Source: Saprospiraceae bacterium (lineage in GTDB: Bacteria > Bacteroidota > Bacteroidia > Chitinophagales > Saprospiraceae). From it: a DNA stretch of 64,000 bases. Under the pieces are notes generated by a model, which ran no database searches, was not told the DNA's origin, and saw only the letters and a list, made by a program, of their open reading frames with translations. The translations under genes and the position numbers were made by a program. The stretch spans positions 1 to 64,000 of the forward strand of contig JADJYH010000020.1 in NCBI GenBank assembly GCA_016719855.1, in the 5' to 3' direction. Of this stretch, positions 25,387 to 37,500 are shown one piece after another; the first letter of the stretch is position 1, and each line of letters starts with the position of its first letter.

Positions 25387-25806
25387 ATGCAAATCAACTT
25401 CGCCACCCCTGCCCTACTTTTCCCAGCCATCTCGCTGCTGCTGCTGGCCTATACGAACAAGTTTTTGGCGATTGCGAACCTCATCCGCAACCTCCATGAG
25501 AGCTACGAAAAAGAAAACCAGCCTATGCTGCGGGACCAAATCGTGCATTTGCGCAAGCGGCTGAACCTGATACGCCTGATGCAGACTTTTGGCATCGCCA
25601 GTTTTTTGATGTGTTTCGTGTGCATGTTCCTGTTGTTCGGGGAGAAACTGGAGGCAGCCACTTGGGCATTCGCCATCGCCTTGGTGCTGATGATTGTTTC
25701 ACTGGCACTGAGCCTCGGCGAGATTTGGATTTCGGCAGGTGCGCTGCGGGTGCTGTTGAAGGATTTTGAAAAGGATAGCGGGAATGACGGTGAGGCCGTG
25801 CGCTGA
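25387..25806 (+). CDS. DUF2721 membrane protein
   Basis: This 139-residue inner-membrane protein has three predicted transmembrane helices (about 5-27, 60-85 and 90-115) and the family's loop after the first helix: ANLIRNLHESYEKENQPM, QIVHLRKRLNLIRLMQ. This pattern defines DUF2721, whose function is unknown. It is convergent with a small conserved protein gene on the other strand (2-base gap). The 272 bases upstream show no clear promoter. Confidence 0.8.
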   Translation: MQINFATPALLFPAISLLLLAYTNKFLAIANLIRNLHESYEKENQPMLRDQIVHLRKRLNLIRLMQTFGIASFLMCFVCMFLLFGEKLEAATWAFAIALVLMIVSLALSLGEIWISAGALRVLLKDFEKDSGNDGEAVR

Positions 25807-25808
25807 AT

Positions 25809-26114
25809 TTACCTGCCCTTGATGTGCAGTTTTTCCACCATGGCCGGGGTCAGGTTTTCCGCATAGACGCCATAGGCATCCAGGAGCGTCCCTTTCAGGC
25901 CGGTATTGGCCGAGATGGCGTACAGCACCATGCTGTCGCCGGGGTCGGTCTCTCCCTCAAAGCGGTAAAATTCGTCCACCTCAAAATCTTCCGGGTGGAT
26001 TTCCAGCTCATGGCCCTTGCAGAAAAGGCAATGTTCCGTCAGGTTAAAATCTTCGCGGTAGCCCCTTTCTTGGAGGTCGGCGAGTGCTTCGGTCAAGGTA
26101 TCGTAGCTTATCAT
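25809..26114 (-). CDS. Small conserved protein (often labelled PRPP synthetase)
   Basis: This 101-residue cytoplasmic protein is typical of Bacteroidota: TLTEALADLQERGYREDFNL, EHCLFCKGHELEIHPEDFEVDEFYR, DSMVLYAISANTGLKGTLLDAYGVYAE. Close relatives are often annotated as phosphoribosylpyrophosphate synthetase, but the protein is far too short and lacks the PRPP-binding motif, so that label should not be trusted. The ATG at 26114 is chosen as the start; a longer frame exists but is not family-like. Function unknown. Confidence 0.75.
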   Translation of the reverse strand: MISYDTLTEALADLQERGYREDFNLTEHCLFCKGHELEIHPEDFEVDEFYRFEGETDPGDSMVLYAISANTGLKGTLLDAYGVYAENLTPAMVEKLHIKGR

Positions 26115-26193
26115 TTTCAAAAGTTTGTTTTTATAAAACAACCCGATACTGAGAAAGTTAGGTCCTTGCGAACTCAAATTTAGCAAACGCCCC

Positions 26194-27219
26194 TCACTCC
26201 GCCCACACCTTGCACCCCTCCGTGCAATTGGTGCAAATATCAATCTGGTCACGCCCCGCCAGCAGCGAGCGGCGGAAGCGGCCATACTCCTCCCCCTGCC
26301 AGATTTCCTTGAACGGTTTTTGCTTCAAATCGCCGAGGCGGTGCAGGGCGTCCTTGTCGAAGCAGCAGGGGACCACGATGCCATCCCAAGTGATGACACA
26401 AGCATGCCAGAGCTTCCAGCAGTGGTTGAGCAGTTCGTTTTTCACCCGCCAAGTGCCGTCGGGCTTTTGGGCGTAGCGGGCGTACTGTCCGAGGGTCGGA
26501 ATCAGGTCATTGCCATGCTCGTAATCATACACTTGGGCGGTTTTCAGTTTCACTTCGTCAATGCCGATTTCCTCGGCGAGGCGGTAGATTTCGGGGATTT
26601 GGTGCTCGTTTGGGCGTACCACGAGGAACTGGAAAATGAGGTGCGGCGTCTTGGATTTCAGTTGTTTTTTCCATTTCACCACATTCCTTGCTCCCTGCAA
26701 AACGACCTCCAATTTGCCCTCCTTGCGATAGCTCTCGTAGGTGTCTTGCGTCGTGCCGTCCACGGAGATGATGAGCCGGTCAAGGCCAGACTCGATGGTT
26801 CGGCGGGCATTTTCGTCGTTCAGAAAATGGCCATTGGTGGAGGTGATGGTGTAAATTTTTTTGCTCTGTGCATATTTCACCATTGCCAAAAACTTGGGAT
26901 TGATGTACGGCTCGCCCTGAAAGTAGAAGATGAGGTAGAGCAGTTCCCGGTGCAGTTCATCAATGGTTTTTCGAAAAAAATCCTCCTTCAAATTGCCCGT
27001 TGGACGGGTGAAGGCCCGAAGTCCACTGGGACATTCCGGGCATCGCAGGTTGCAAGCGGTGGTTGGTTCCAGCGAGATGGTCATCGGCAGTCCCCACTGC
27101 ACTGGCCGGCCCAGCCACCGGGTGAGGTGGTAGGAGCTGAAAATCTTCGCCACGTTCCACACCCGTCGGGGGGTGAGTTTGGTGAGAAAATTCAGGGCGT
27201 CGTGGCGGTAAAGTTTCAT
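26194..27219 (-). CDS. Radical SAM / SPASM-domain protein
   Basis: This iron-sulfur enzyme of about 341 residues is predicted to generate a 5'-deoxyadenosyl radical. The radical-SAM cluster motif CNLRCPEC follows SLEPTTA at residues about 49-63; later conserved stretches are LIFYFQGEPYINPKF, IYTITSTNGHFLND and LIISVDGTTQDTYESYRK. The C-terminus has SPASM-type cysteines (CVITWDGIVVPCCFDKD and ICTNCTEGC), which bind auxiliary clusters. Proteins of this type modify peptides or act in cofactor and cell-wall pathways; with no maturase target peptide nearby the substrate is unknown. The ATG at 27219 is chosen; upstream lies an iterated-word spacer and then an unreliable poly-C tract. Confidence 0.85.
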   Translation of the reverse strand: MKLYRHDALNFLTKLTPRRVWNVAKIFSSYHLTRWLGRPVQWGLPMTISLEPTTACNLRCPECPSGLRAFTRPTGNLKEDFFRKTIDELHRELLYLIFYFQGEPYINPKFLAMVKYAQSKKIYTITSTNGHFLNDENARRTIESGLDRLIISVDGTTQDTYESYRKEGKLEVVLQGARNVVKWKKQLKSKTPHLIFQFLVVRPNEHQIPEIYRLAEEIGIDEVKLKTAQVYDYEHGNDLIPTLGQYARYAQKPDGTWRVKNELLNHCWKLWHACVITWDGIVVPCCFDKDALHRLGDLKQKPFKEIWQGEEYGRFRRSLLAGRDQIDICTNCTEGCKVWAE

Positions 27220-27369
27220 TTTACAAGGAAAAAGGAAAAAGTACAAAGGGAAAAGTGGGGACACGTTCAAAAGACAAAAGTAACTGGTGCAAGCCAACGA
27301 ATTGGATGAAAGACAAACCGCTCACCAAAAGTTTAAAGTAATGATAGTAGGTTCATACCCTTACCGCCA
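27220..27369. repeat. Spacer with AAGGAAAAAGG words, left flank of the poly-C tract
   Basis: ACAAGGAAAAAGGAAAAAGT and AAAGGGAAAAG are iterated just upstream of the radical SAM start. The reverse-complement words (CTTTATCCTTTTTAC, TTTTTCCTT) stand at 27995-28021, beyond the poly-C tract, so the two sites form one inverted word pair. The intervening unique sequence (27300-27369) contains no clear gene. Confidence 0.55.
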
Positions 27370-27994
<625 letters not shown>

Positions 27995-28022
27995 CTTACT
28001 TTATCCTTTTTACTTTTTCCTT

Positions 28023-28509
28023 ATGGTTACGGAAGCCACCATTGACAAGGTCCTCGAAACATTTGAAAACCAAGCGGTTGACTACGAGCAATTTGTGCGT
28101 GATTTTGCGAAGCACCAGCCTGCGATATTTCTCTTACTTGATTGGCGACAACGAAGGCGTCTTCTCGCAGGACGAGGAGGACTTCCTGCTCTACCTCGCG
28201 CTGGCCATTTACAAATCTGTGGAGGATGCTAGCGAGGAAGACCTGCCCATCATCGAAGAGGAGGATATCACCGAGGCCGAGGAGGCCAATTGGTCGCTGA
28301 TGGAGTCGTCCAAGGCCACCGATTTTCACAAGCGGCTGGACATTTTCTACGAAACATCGCCGGAGGAAGACCTGATGGCCTTCGTGGAAGACGCCCTCAC
28401 TGGTGAGGCCGAGAACGAGGAGGGCGAGGCGTTCAGCATTACACCGGAAGGCCGGGAGCCAATGTTCGTGGCCTTGAAGACGGTGATTGATGTGCTGACG
28501 GCGGTGTGA
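28023..28509 (+). CDS. Small acidic protein of unknown function, frameshifted
   Basis: This is a very acidic helical protein of about 160 residues. It reads MVTEATIDKVLETFENQAVD YEQFVRDFAKHQPA in one frame to about 28120 and then continues in another frame from FSYLIGDNEGVFSQDEEDFL to the end TVIDVLTAV. Both halves show consistent protein-like composition, so a one-base error or mutation near 28115-28125 is likely. Clusters of Glu/Asp (EEEDITEAEEAN, GEAENEEGEA) give it a low predicted pI. There is no signal peptide or membrane segment. It begins just after the unreliable poly-C tract and I do not recognise the family. Confidence 0.6.
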
Positions 28510-28584
28510 GTGGGTTAATACTATTTACGGCTGCCGATTTACGATTTTCTTGCATTTCAAAATTGTGTTACTATATCAGTGGAT

Positions 28585-28616
28585 TTTGGCAATCCCGCTC
28601 AAAGCTTGTATTTTCG
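28585..28616 (+). promoter_or_regulatory. Promoter of the toxin-antitoxin pair
   Basis: TTTG (28585-28588) and TATTTTCG (28609-28616, one mismatch to TAnnTTTG) are spaced by 20 bases, ahead of the antitoxin ATG at 28633. Confidence 0.5.
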
Positions 28617-28632
28617 TAAAAAAATACCGCAA

Positions 28633-28815
28633 ATGTTAACGAAAGAAACAGTCATAGCGCATATCAAAGCTCTTCCGGAGAATTTTTCCCTGGATGAGTT
28701 GATGGAGAAACTACTCTTCCTTTACAAGCTCGAAATGTCATTGGAGCAATCCAAAAACAAGCAAACCACTCCGCACGAAGCGGTAAAAGAACAGTTCAAA
28801 GAATGGCTGCAATAA
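28633..28815 (+). CDS. Putative antitoxin of a RelE/ParE-type module
   Basis: This small protein of 60 residues (MLTKETVIAHIKALPENFSL then DELMEKLLFLYKLEMSLEQSK) lies directly before a RelE/ParE-like toxin, whose start overlaps its last 13 bases. The size, helical and charged character and overlap are typical of antitoxins of type II systems with an unclassified DNA-binding end. The C-terminal part EAVKEQFKEWLQ would be the toxin-neutralising segment. I infer the role from position; the sequence does not match a named antitoxin family by eye. Confidence 0.7.
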   Translation: MLTKETVIAHIKALPENFSLDELMEKLLFLYKLEMSLEQSKNKQTTPHEAVKEQFKEWLQ

Positions 28816-29102
28816 CCTGGACTGACAAGGCAAAAGAAGACTTGGAGCAACTTGTCGAGTTTTGGTCGGCTGTCTCCGAAAATTCAGCAAAACTTCAAGT
28901 CCAACGCATCTTTGACAGAATACAACTCATCGCTTCATTTCCTCGAAGCGGCAGAGCTGTGCCGGAGATGGGGCATCCTGATATTCGGGAGCATATCGTT
29001 GGCTTTTACCGCTTGGTCTATTATGTGGTTTCCGATACGCAGGTGGACATTTTGTTGGTACACCACTCGGGGCGTCCGTTGGATGTGAACCAGTTTTCTT
29101 GA
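28803..29102 (+). CDS. RelE/ParE-family toxin
   Basis: This basic, compact protein of 99 residues has the RelE/ParE fold pattern: ITWTDKAKEDLEQLVEFW at the N-terminus, RIQLIASFPRSGRAVPEMG in the middle, and REHIVGFYRLVYYVV with DILLVHHSGRPLD at the end. This fits ParE-like toxins better than RelE mRNA interferases, but the target (gyrase or ribosome) cannot be told. It overlaps the antitoxin gene by 13 bases. The pair may stabilise the accessory block to its right. Confidence 0.8.
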   Translation: MAAITWTDKAKEDLEQLVEFWSAVSENSAKLQVQRIFDRIQLIASFPRSGRAVPEMGHPDIREHIVGFYRLVYYVVSDTQVDILLVHHSGRPLDVNQFS

Positions 29103-29303
29103 AGCAGACTATCAGCTTTGCGCAACCCCATCATTTTACCCTAAAGGGATTCCACCCATTTTACGGAGCAAATTTTTTTATACTGCGGAGCGGCAGCATA
29201 AAAGTGCCTATTCTAAAAAAATATTTATGAGGGGAACCGACCTCTTTTGGTCGGAATAGCCATAGCTTGCAGTTCGGAAATTTCACATTCAACCCTGTCC
29301 CAA

Positions 29304-32300
29304 ATGCAAGAAAATCCACTCCTGGCGGCCTTCGCCAAACTCCTCGCTGATTTCCTGGGCCTAGTCGAAAACGACCCACCACTGCTCGATGAAGTGTTGA
29401 AACATTGCGCCCAAGCCCTTCTGCAAGGGCAGCCTGCAACTTCCATGCGCGACACCTTCGACTTCGAGCGCATACAGTATTTCACCACCCAATATTTAAA
29501 GACCGAGGAGCGTGAGTTATTGCGGGAGCGCTTTGACCAAGTTGCACAGGGCTTGCAACCCGACCCCGCCTCGCTCCGGGTTTTCATGCGCGAAACGCCC
29601 AACCGCGCCACCTGGCTTCGAAGCAGCATCCCCGATTGGGCAATTTCGGCAGAACTGGCTGAAAGCATCGGCCCGTTGGTGAACCGCGACGGGCGGCGTT
29701 TCTGGTTGGACGTTTACAAAACACCAACTAGAAATAGGGAACTGCGGTTCTTCGGAGCGGGGCAGGCCAGCGTAATATTGGGGCCGGATGCCCCAATTGC
29801 CATCAGCTTCCAGCGCGTCAACATTGGGCATGTCCCTGCAATTACTACTATCGAAATGGGGGAGGGCACCATTTGGGTGCAAGCCAAACTGCTGGTTGCC
29901 AATGCAAATGAGCAAATGTACTGTGGCCTGCGTGTGGCTTCGGCCACCCTGACCTTTCCCGGCTTCCCTGTGCCGGACATGGCCAATGTGGACGACCCCG
30001 AATTGCTCCAACTATGGCTGCTACAAATCGGTGAGCAGGCGCAGGGTGGGTTTCAAATGCTCCACGATTTCAATGTTCAAGTCTCCCTTTCCATGAAACT
30101 GGCTGCCCCACTCCCCAACAATTGGGCGGGTGTTTACGGTGCCGATGCAAGAAACGCCAATGTCCGGCTGCCGGAGGCAATGGGCTTACGGTTCAACCAG
30201 ACAATATCCACGCTAGAACTCGTCTCGGAGACGGCGGGCTGGAGCCTCTATGGTGACCAAAAAACACTAACCTGGACCGGCAGACAGGCCGAATACGGAC
30301 AGTTCTTCAATGCAGTTTCCATTCCGATGGCCTTGGATTCGGAGGATTTTTCCGTAAACCAACGAGCGTCACCGGTGCTTGGCTTGGGTGGCTCGACCAA
30401 GGTGTTTGACGGTGCCTGGCTGCTGCCGATGACAAGGCTGAACACACCGCTCCGGGCAGAAGGGGCAGGGATATTGTTTGCCATGACAAGAACAGGGCTG
30501 TCAGCCACCTGTGCGGATATGCTCGATGCAAACCGGGCCTCGGCGGCACAGTTGCAGCTTGATGACTGCTTCCTTGCCGCCTCGCCGGACATGGTTCATG
30601 TTATATCCTGGAAGACCACTACCGAACGCGCTACCCAACGTCTTCGGCTCTGGGAGGGAGCATCGGAACGTTGGAACGAAATGAACATGAATTATGCCGG
30701 GCAGTTCCCCTTCGTTTACCAATGCAGCGCTGCCGGGCTGGAAACTTGCGCCTCCATCACCGATTGCGAGAGCAACCTTGACCGCCCGGTCTGGGCCGAT
30801 GGTCAGCCCATAAATATCAAAACCAAGGAATCGCTCTACCTCCGTGCCTTTGGCGAACAGCTCGACCAAGTGATGGTTTTTGATGAAAACATCCTGCGGG
30901 ACAGTGCCTTGGATGAAGCCGTCGCAGCAGTGGCACCCACCTTCCAAAGCCAGGCCATTGCACTCAACAATGCCCTGCTGACCGTTTCCCCGGTCAATGC
31001 GTTTTTGTTGTCCGGCCAGTTGCCGCCATTCGCTGAAACCTTCTCGGAAGCGAGCCTGAGCTATGCTTTTGCCTTGTTGAACTACCTGCCCACACTGCCC
31101 GACCCCTACGCTGCAAATGCGGGCATTTTCACATGGATGAACCAGCAGGAAGGCGATAATGACCGCTTGTTTGCGCTCGGCGAAATGCAAAGGTTGCTGG
31201 TCGGTACCCTGCACTGGAAGGCCGGGGAAGTGCCATCCGTCCAGTTTATTTTTGGCGACATGGAAAGGGCGGCAAATAACTTGTTCCTGCACCTGAACCC
31301 CATGCTAAACCTGGGCTTCGCCAAAAACAGGGAATTTGAAACCAAAGATGCACGAGCCGGAAAAGCGTCCGCCCGCGTCAGGCGGCGCACTGGTCAAGAT
31401 GTGCTAAACCGCGGCGACCGGTACGAACTGAGCAATCACGTCAACGACGTTTTTCAGCACTACCGTTTTTTCAGCCTGCTGGATGTCAGCACCGCCGCCG
31501 ACTGGATGGGCGTTGACATGGGCTTTATTGACGAAGGCTTTTTCTTCGAACGTTCGTTCGAGGTGCGCACCGACCAAAGCCCGCTTTCCGCCGATGGGAT
31601 GGACGTGGTGGCCAGTGGGCGTTTTGTGCGCCTGTTCACCGTGCCGCAAATCAGTTGGGAGCCGGTCATCAACACGACCCCGCCCTTCAACGTCAACAAC
31701 GACCCGCCTTGGGGCGTCCTTACCTTCCAAGACGATGGCCCACCGACGCTCATGGGCAACACGGGACGGGACGCCGTGCCAATCGCCCCATTGCCCTTGG
31801 CTTTTTATTTGGACAATAATTACCGCTCAAACCCCGATTTCAAGGCATGGAGTTTTTTCACCCTGCCGTTTGGGATGCTGGGCATCGCCCGCTACAACCA
31901 GGACGTGCAGGGCATGGGGCAGCCGACCGGGGCAAGCATCGAGGTCGTGCAGCACGAGTTTGTTGCTGGCGCAAAAACGGCGCTGCAAATCAGCACGGTC
32001 GGCTACAAGCACCCACAGGGCAATCGCAGCTTCGAGGGTGTCACCGAGCAATTGACCAACCTGCACGGGCCGCTCGGCGACCCGCTCGACCGGAGCATCC
32101 TCTCCAAAACGGTCACGACCATTTTCAACAATAAATTCGGGGCAAGCGGCAACGACGGCAAATTGCGCAAGCAAGGCGTGCCCGTCGAGCGCTACGATTT
32201 CAGCGGCTACGGTGCCAATATTTTCAGCAACTGGCTCAACCCGAAGGCCCAGATTGCAGACCTGTCCCAAGCCAAGTTCGACGTGTGGCGGGGGCGGACT

Positions 32301-34413
32301 GCCCACGAGGTGATACAGGTGCGCAGCATCGTTTACCCGTGGTGCGTCCATGTGGTGCGCACCATCACCATGTTCCGCAACAGTGCGGGCCTGGTATATC
32401 GGATTGACAGCGGCTGGCGGGCGGAAAGCGATGGCGTTTACCAGTTCACGGAACGCATCGTTGACGCAGGTGGCGAGGAGGTGGAAGTGGCCGCTTACGA
32501 TTTCCATCCCGGCGTCGTGCATTGCGTTTTTGACGTGCGCAACATCGTGGAGACCAGCGAACTGACGCCGTACACCACGACCTGGAACAAGACAACCGGT
32601 TTTTATATTGACCCAAACGATGGGTTGCCGAAGGGCGTGGGTGCCGGGAAGAACCTGAATATTGACTTGGTGCCGGTATATTTTGATGCCGACGTTCAAA
32701 TGGACGACGTGGTTTCGGGCGGTGCAAATGGGCGGGTGCCGTCCAAGCGCATGTTGGGCTACCTGCAATTAAGCCCGATTGGCGTCGTGATTTCGCCGGA
32801 GCATTTCCGGGAACTTTTGCTGCTGCAAAACGGCCTCGGCGGGCCTATTGACTGCATGGTCAATATCGGCGGCAGCAACCAGACCATGCGGATGAGCCGC
32901 GTGGAGGTGCAGCCCAGCCGCGATGCCGCCAACAAACTCGTGTTTGTGGCAGTGGCAAAGGGTACGCCCGTGCTGCCCAAAGACGGCAGTTGGAGCGTGG
33001 TGCAGCACAAAAAAGCGACGCTGGAAGTGCTGCCCATCAGCGACAACGTGGTGCCGCTCATCCGCCGGGGCATCCTCGGCCAGCCCAACAACAACCCGCT
33101 CGAACTGTCCAGCCCCGCCGACCTCTTCAACCTCAACCTGGAGGACAGGGCCACGCAGTTTGCTTTTTTGCAAAACACCGACACGCAAAAAGTGCTGTTC
33201 CGAAACCCGTCATTCGAGCAGGGGCTGAAGGCGCTGAAAAGCTCCCCGCCCGACCTCGCCGATGCCTACCGCTTGCTCGATAGCAAGGGCATTTTTCCAA
33301 AATTGGACAAGCTGCCACGGCTGAATTTGAACGATTTCGACCTCAACATCAAAGAGGAAGGCTACAAGTTGCTGCACAAGGTGGAGCCGGGCAAGTTGCT
33401 GGAACGTTTATTTTATCAATGAAAAGGATGTCAAGATTTACGTCGAATACGCCAAAAACGACATCAAAGGGAACAAGACTGGCGACGGCATCTTGAACTA
33501 CGACCTTGATAGTTCGGCGCGGAAATGGGCTAATAAAATGGAAGGCGTCACCATGGTCGTGGACCTGCTGGACATGAAACGGCTGTTCCTTATTCGGGGA
33601 AAATTCGATACCGAAAAGGGGAAATCGCCAGCGTTTACTGACCCTGAGCTGGAGTTCGGCGAGTTCTTGCAACCCGTTTACGACATCCTCCAAATCCTGT
33701 TGCTGCTCAACGGTGGCGACTACGCGGGCGCACTGACGAAGGGCCTTAAAATCGCCATGAGCAACAGCCCGAACAACTGGGAATACAAGTTTCAGGCGGA
33801 CAAGGAGATACCCGTGCTGCGCTTTCCGCCGCCCGCCGCCGACAGCCCGGTGGCACCGCTGCGCCTGGAATGTTACCTCAAACTCGGTTGCTATTTCAAC
33901 GTCGGGATGCCGCTGCCGTCTGGCGAGGGAACGCCCACGCCGAGCGCTGGAGGCTACGTGGAGTTTGGGGCAAAACTGAGTGTGATGTGCCTCTCGGTGG
34001 CAGCGGCCACGGTGTATGCCGTGGGCACTTGCACCCTGCGCATCGGGGCGGACACGGTGCGTGGGCCAAACCTCTACATGAAAGTTGGCTTCGGGGTCGA
34101 ACTGATGGTAGGGCTGCCCGTCATCGGCAACGTGAGCGTGTATTTTGCCGCTGGCGTGGAAGTCTCGGTGGACAAGCGCATCATCGTCGTCGGGGCGTTC
34201 ATCCTGTTCCGCGGCCGGGCCGAACTCATTGGTGGCTTGGTAACCATCCAGATTCAAATCGAAGCATCTGGCAAAGTAATGAGGGACATGGTGGCCGACC
34301 GCACGGAATGCATCGCACAGGTGACATTCAGCCTCGACATCAGCATCTTCCTGGTCATCAATATCAGTTTCTCAAAAAGTTTCCAAGAAAACCGTCAAAT
34401 CATAGCTGATTAG
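29304..34413 (+). CDS. Giant protein A of unknown family (about 1700 residues)
   Basis: This very long gene encodes a protein I do not recognise. The first 1373 residues (from the ATG at 29304) run to a one-base frame break near 33415 (HKVEPGKLLERLF, then INEKDVKIYVEYAKND in the next frame); the last 330 residues continue in phase to 34413. No signal peptide, no membrane helix in the first 1300 residues and no known catalytic motif are visible. It contains long stretches of beta-rich sequence with scattered Trp/Tyr (WEPVINTTPPFNVNNDPPWG, FYLDNNYRSNPDFKAWSF, RYDFSGYGANIFSNWLNP, YPWCVHVVRTITMFRNSAG). The C-terminal 170 residues are glycine- and valine-rich amphipathic strands (VGFGVELMVGLPVIGNVSVY). 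A small hairpin (29237-29254) precedes the start. It is paired with giant protein B, 92 bases downstream. Confidence 0.75.
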
Positions 34414-34505
34414 AGACTGACAGGTTTTTTGAAACCGTCAGGTCTGCTGCGAAAATCAACCAATTTGACCCAACCCAAACCAATTTTTCAAATCGCATAA
34501 TCAAC

Positions 34506-37500
34506 ATGGAAGCAAAAATCAGCATACTGACACTCCCGCAGCGGATAGAAGGCAACCGTCTTTTCTTCAACGTGTTGACCATTCCACGGAACATCAATCC
34601 GCTGGAGGCGCACCCGGATTTGGCACCTTTTCCGGCTTGGGCCGACGCCAATTTGACCTTGCAGGCCAACCTCTTTCCATCGTTGGAGGAGTACCCCGGC
34701 TCGATTTGCAGCCCACGGCGCTCAGTGCCGACCTGCCAATTGCGCCCTTCGGCGTGGATGCGACGGATATTTTTACGACGCTGGCGCAACGTTTTGACAT
34801 CAGCAACGGGCAGGTCGCCGAAGCACCGGAGGCTCACCATTTTGCACGGAAATACTTGCCGGAGAGCTACCGCAAAGCTTTCAATTTCACAAAACCCCGC
34901 AGCAAACATGCCGCCATTGACGACAGCTACGCCTGCGCCATCACCAAAGAGGAAAAACCCGACCCCGCTTTCGTGCCCGACGACGATACAGTGAGTTGGG
35001 GGCAGGTTTTTGCTTTTTGCCTACGGCAACCCGCCATTGCCAAAAAATGCGGCTTCATCCACGAGGAGCTTTTTTTGGACATTGCGCCCGGCGCACTCGA
35101 AAACGGCGGCTGGTTGTACGTGGATTTCGCGCCCGGTTCCGACTTTGATTTTTTAGACAAAACGGTGGTGAAACGCTATGCGGCACGGTTGCCAAAAATC
35201 CCGGCAGGCACCGATCGCAGCTTGTTCGCTGCCGTGCTGTTCCCCGTTCGCCACAATGCCGTGGACTTGCCGCCCGACAACCCAGAGCTGCCCTCCGCCT
35301 ACGACGAACTCCTGTTGGAAGCGAGCTTGTACGACGATGGTTTTGCCAAAATCGTCCATGCCCATCAGCCCGTGAGCGACCATTTGCTCAAAGAAAAACG
35401 AGACCCGGATTTCCCCGTCACCAGCGACGCTGGCATCCGCCTCGCCTGGGACGACGAGCAGTTGCTCACCTGGATGAACCGCCAGTTGGAAGAAGACCCC
35501 GCCAACCCCGGCAGCGCCCGGCGGGTGGATGCGCCGATGGGCGTTTTCGGCTACCGTATTGATGCCCGCGAGAAAAGCGGCGACCCTGACAACCCAAACG
35601 CCTGGAACTCGCTTTGTCGGGTACAGAACAAGGCCGAACTGATGCTGGGCGCAACGTCGGTTGGTGCAATCGGTGACGGTGGCGAACTCAACGTGGAGGT
35701 TTATCCCTCCATTCCCGATGGCAAAAAAACCAAGCATTTTTGGCTGCCCGCCTATTTTGCCTATTGGACAGGTAAAAGTTTGGTGCTGCAAGATGAAGAC
35801 GCTATTGACCTGTTTCGCAAGGAGCTAAATGAGCAGCAAAAGGGCGTAAAAGACCTCAAGGCGACCAAGAACACGCTCTACGATGCGGTCGGTTTGGAGA
35901 ATATTCCGTTGCACTACGGTGGCAACTACGAGTTTCGGGTGCGACTTGCCGACATCACGGGCGGTGGGCCAGCCAGCGACAAGGAAGCCATTTACGATGC
36001 CGAGGCACCCGTTGCATCCTGGCTGTTTCGGCGGCACGCCATCCCGCAGACGGTGCGCATTCAAAACGAGCTGCCGGAGCGCGACGACACCTATTTTTCG
36101 GACAATGAACTGACGGTGCAAAGGCCGAGGCTGGGCTATCCGAGTGTCCTGTTTGTAGGCACGACCGATGTCAACGGTGTGTTCACGCCAGCCTACCCCA
36201 ATGCCCTTGATTTGCTCAAGGCAGATTTCGATGCGGCCTTGGGCAAACGGGACATCGGCATCGCCGACCCTGACGTGGACCGCGTGGAAATCGAGGTGGC
36301 CGTGCGGGCATTGGACATGGACACCACCATCAAAAAGCACCATGCACAGGACAACTATGCCATCCTGTACACAACAACACGAGCTTTTCCGGCGGATTTT
36401 GACGGGGCGCTTTCCATCCCGCTCACTTTTTTGGACCGCCCGGTCATTCATTTCAACGGTCAAAAAAACCTCTTGCTGCTCGGCCTCTCAGACAACAACG
36501 ACTCGATTGACGACCTGCCAGACCTCGTGCTGCCAACGAACCGGGACATTCAGATTACCGTCCGAGCGGTGTGTGCTGACAAAGACGATTATTACGCCGA
36601 CAACGAGGAACTCCGAGGGATGACTACCCGCTTCGTGACGCGCCGGGCAGCTACCAGTGAAAACGGTTTTTTCAAAGCCACTGGCGCGCAAACCATGATA
36701 CGCGGCATTTTCCTGCGCCGCCCCGAACAGAAAAAGCTTTCCGCCAATTGGAAGGAGGTTTTTGTCGGTGGAAAAGCAGCGCCCGACCAGCAGCCAGAAC
36801 TCATCGAGCGCTTGGCAAATGCCATTGACGTGGAAGCCAAAGGTATGTCGCTGATGGGCAAAACGGGGCAGCGTTGGCAATTTGGCGCAGCCAGGGCCAT
36901 CCGCCACACCCTTTCTCCCGACAATACCAGCCTGACCATCGCAACGCAGGACGACATGGTCAACCATTGGCTCGTGCCCATCACTTTGCTCATTGACCGG
37001 GATTGGTCATGGGATGGCGTTGAGCCAGTGAGTGTGGACATTTTTCGAAGAAAAAAATTCTCACTGGAAGCCGATTGGGAACAGGAAACATTGATTGGCG
37101 ATATTGAACTGAAAAAAGCCATCAATATTCAGGCGCTGTTGAATTCTGACCGCAGCCAGACTTTTCTTTGTTTTATTGACGCCGTTGAACCCAAGTCAGC
37201 TAACCCGGCCCAGCACCCCGACGAAATCATGGTGGAGTACCGGGTGCGACCCAATTTCAAAATGGATAATCCAGCGCTGGGTTTTGAACTGCCCTTGACG
37301 CTTGCGCTTCAACTTCCCATCACCACCCCACCTGCGCAGATGCCCAAAATCGTGAGTGCTGGAATGGCCTTGAGTCGCTATGTGCGCGATGCCGACTATG
37401 CCAATACCGAGGCTCGGCAACGTTACCTGTGGGTGGAGTTTGAAGAGCCCGTCCAAAACCCACGTGACGCATATTTTGGCAGAATCACCGCCTACGCCCC

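Noticed and set aside
25809..26114. PRPP synthetase annotation
   Set aside because: At 101 residues with no PRPP-binding loop it cannot be the enzyme.
29247..29303. Longer TTG start for giant protein A
   Set aside because: It begins inside a hairpin and needs a TTG codon; the ATG at 29304 is simpler.
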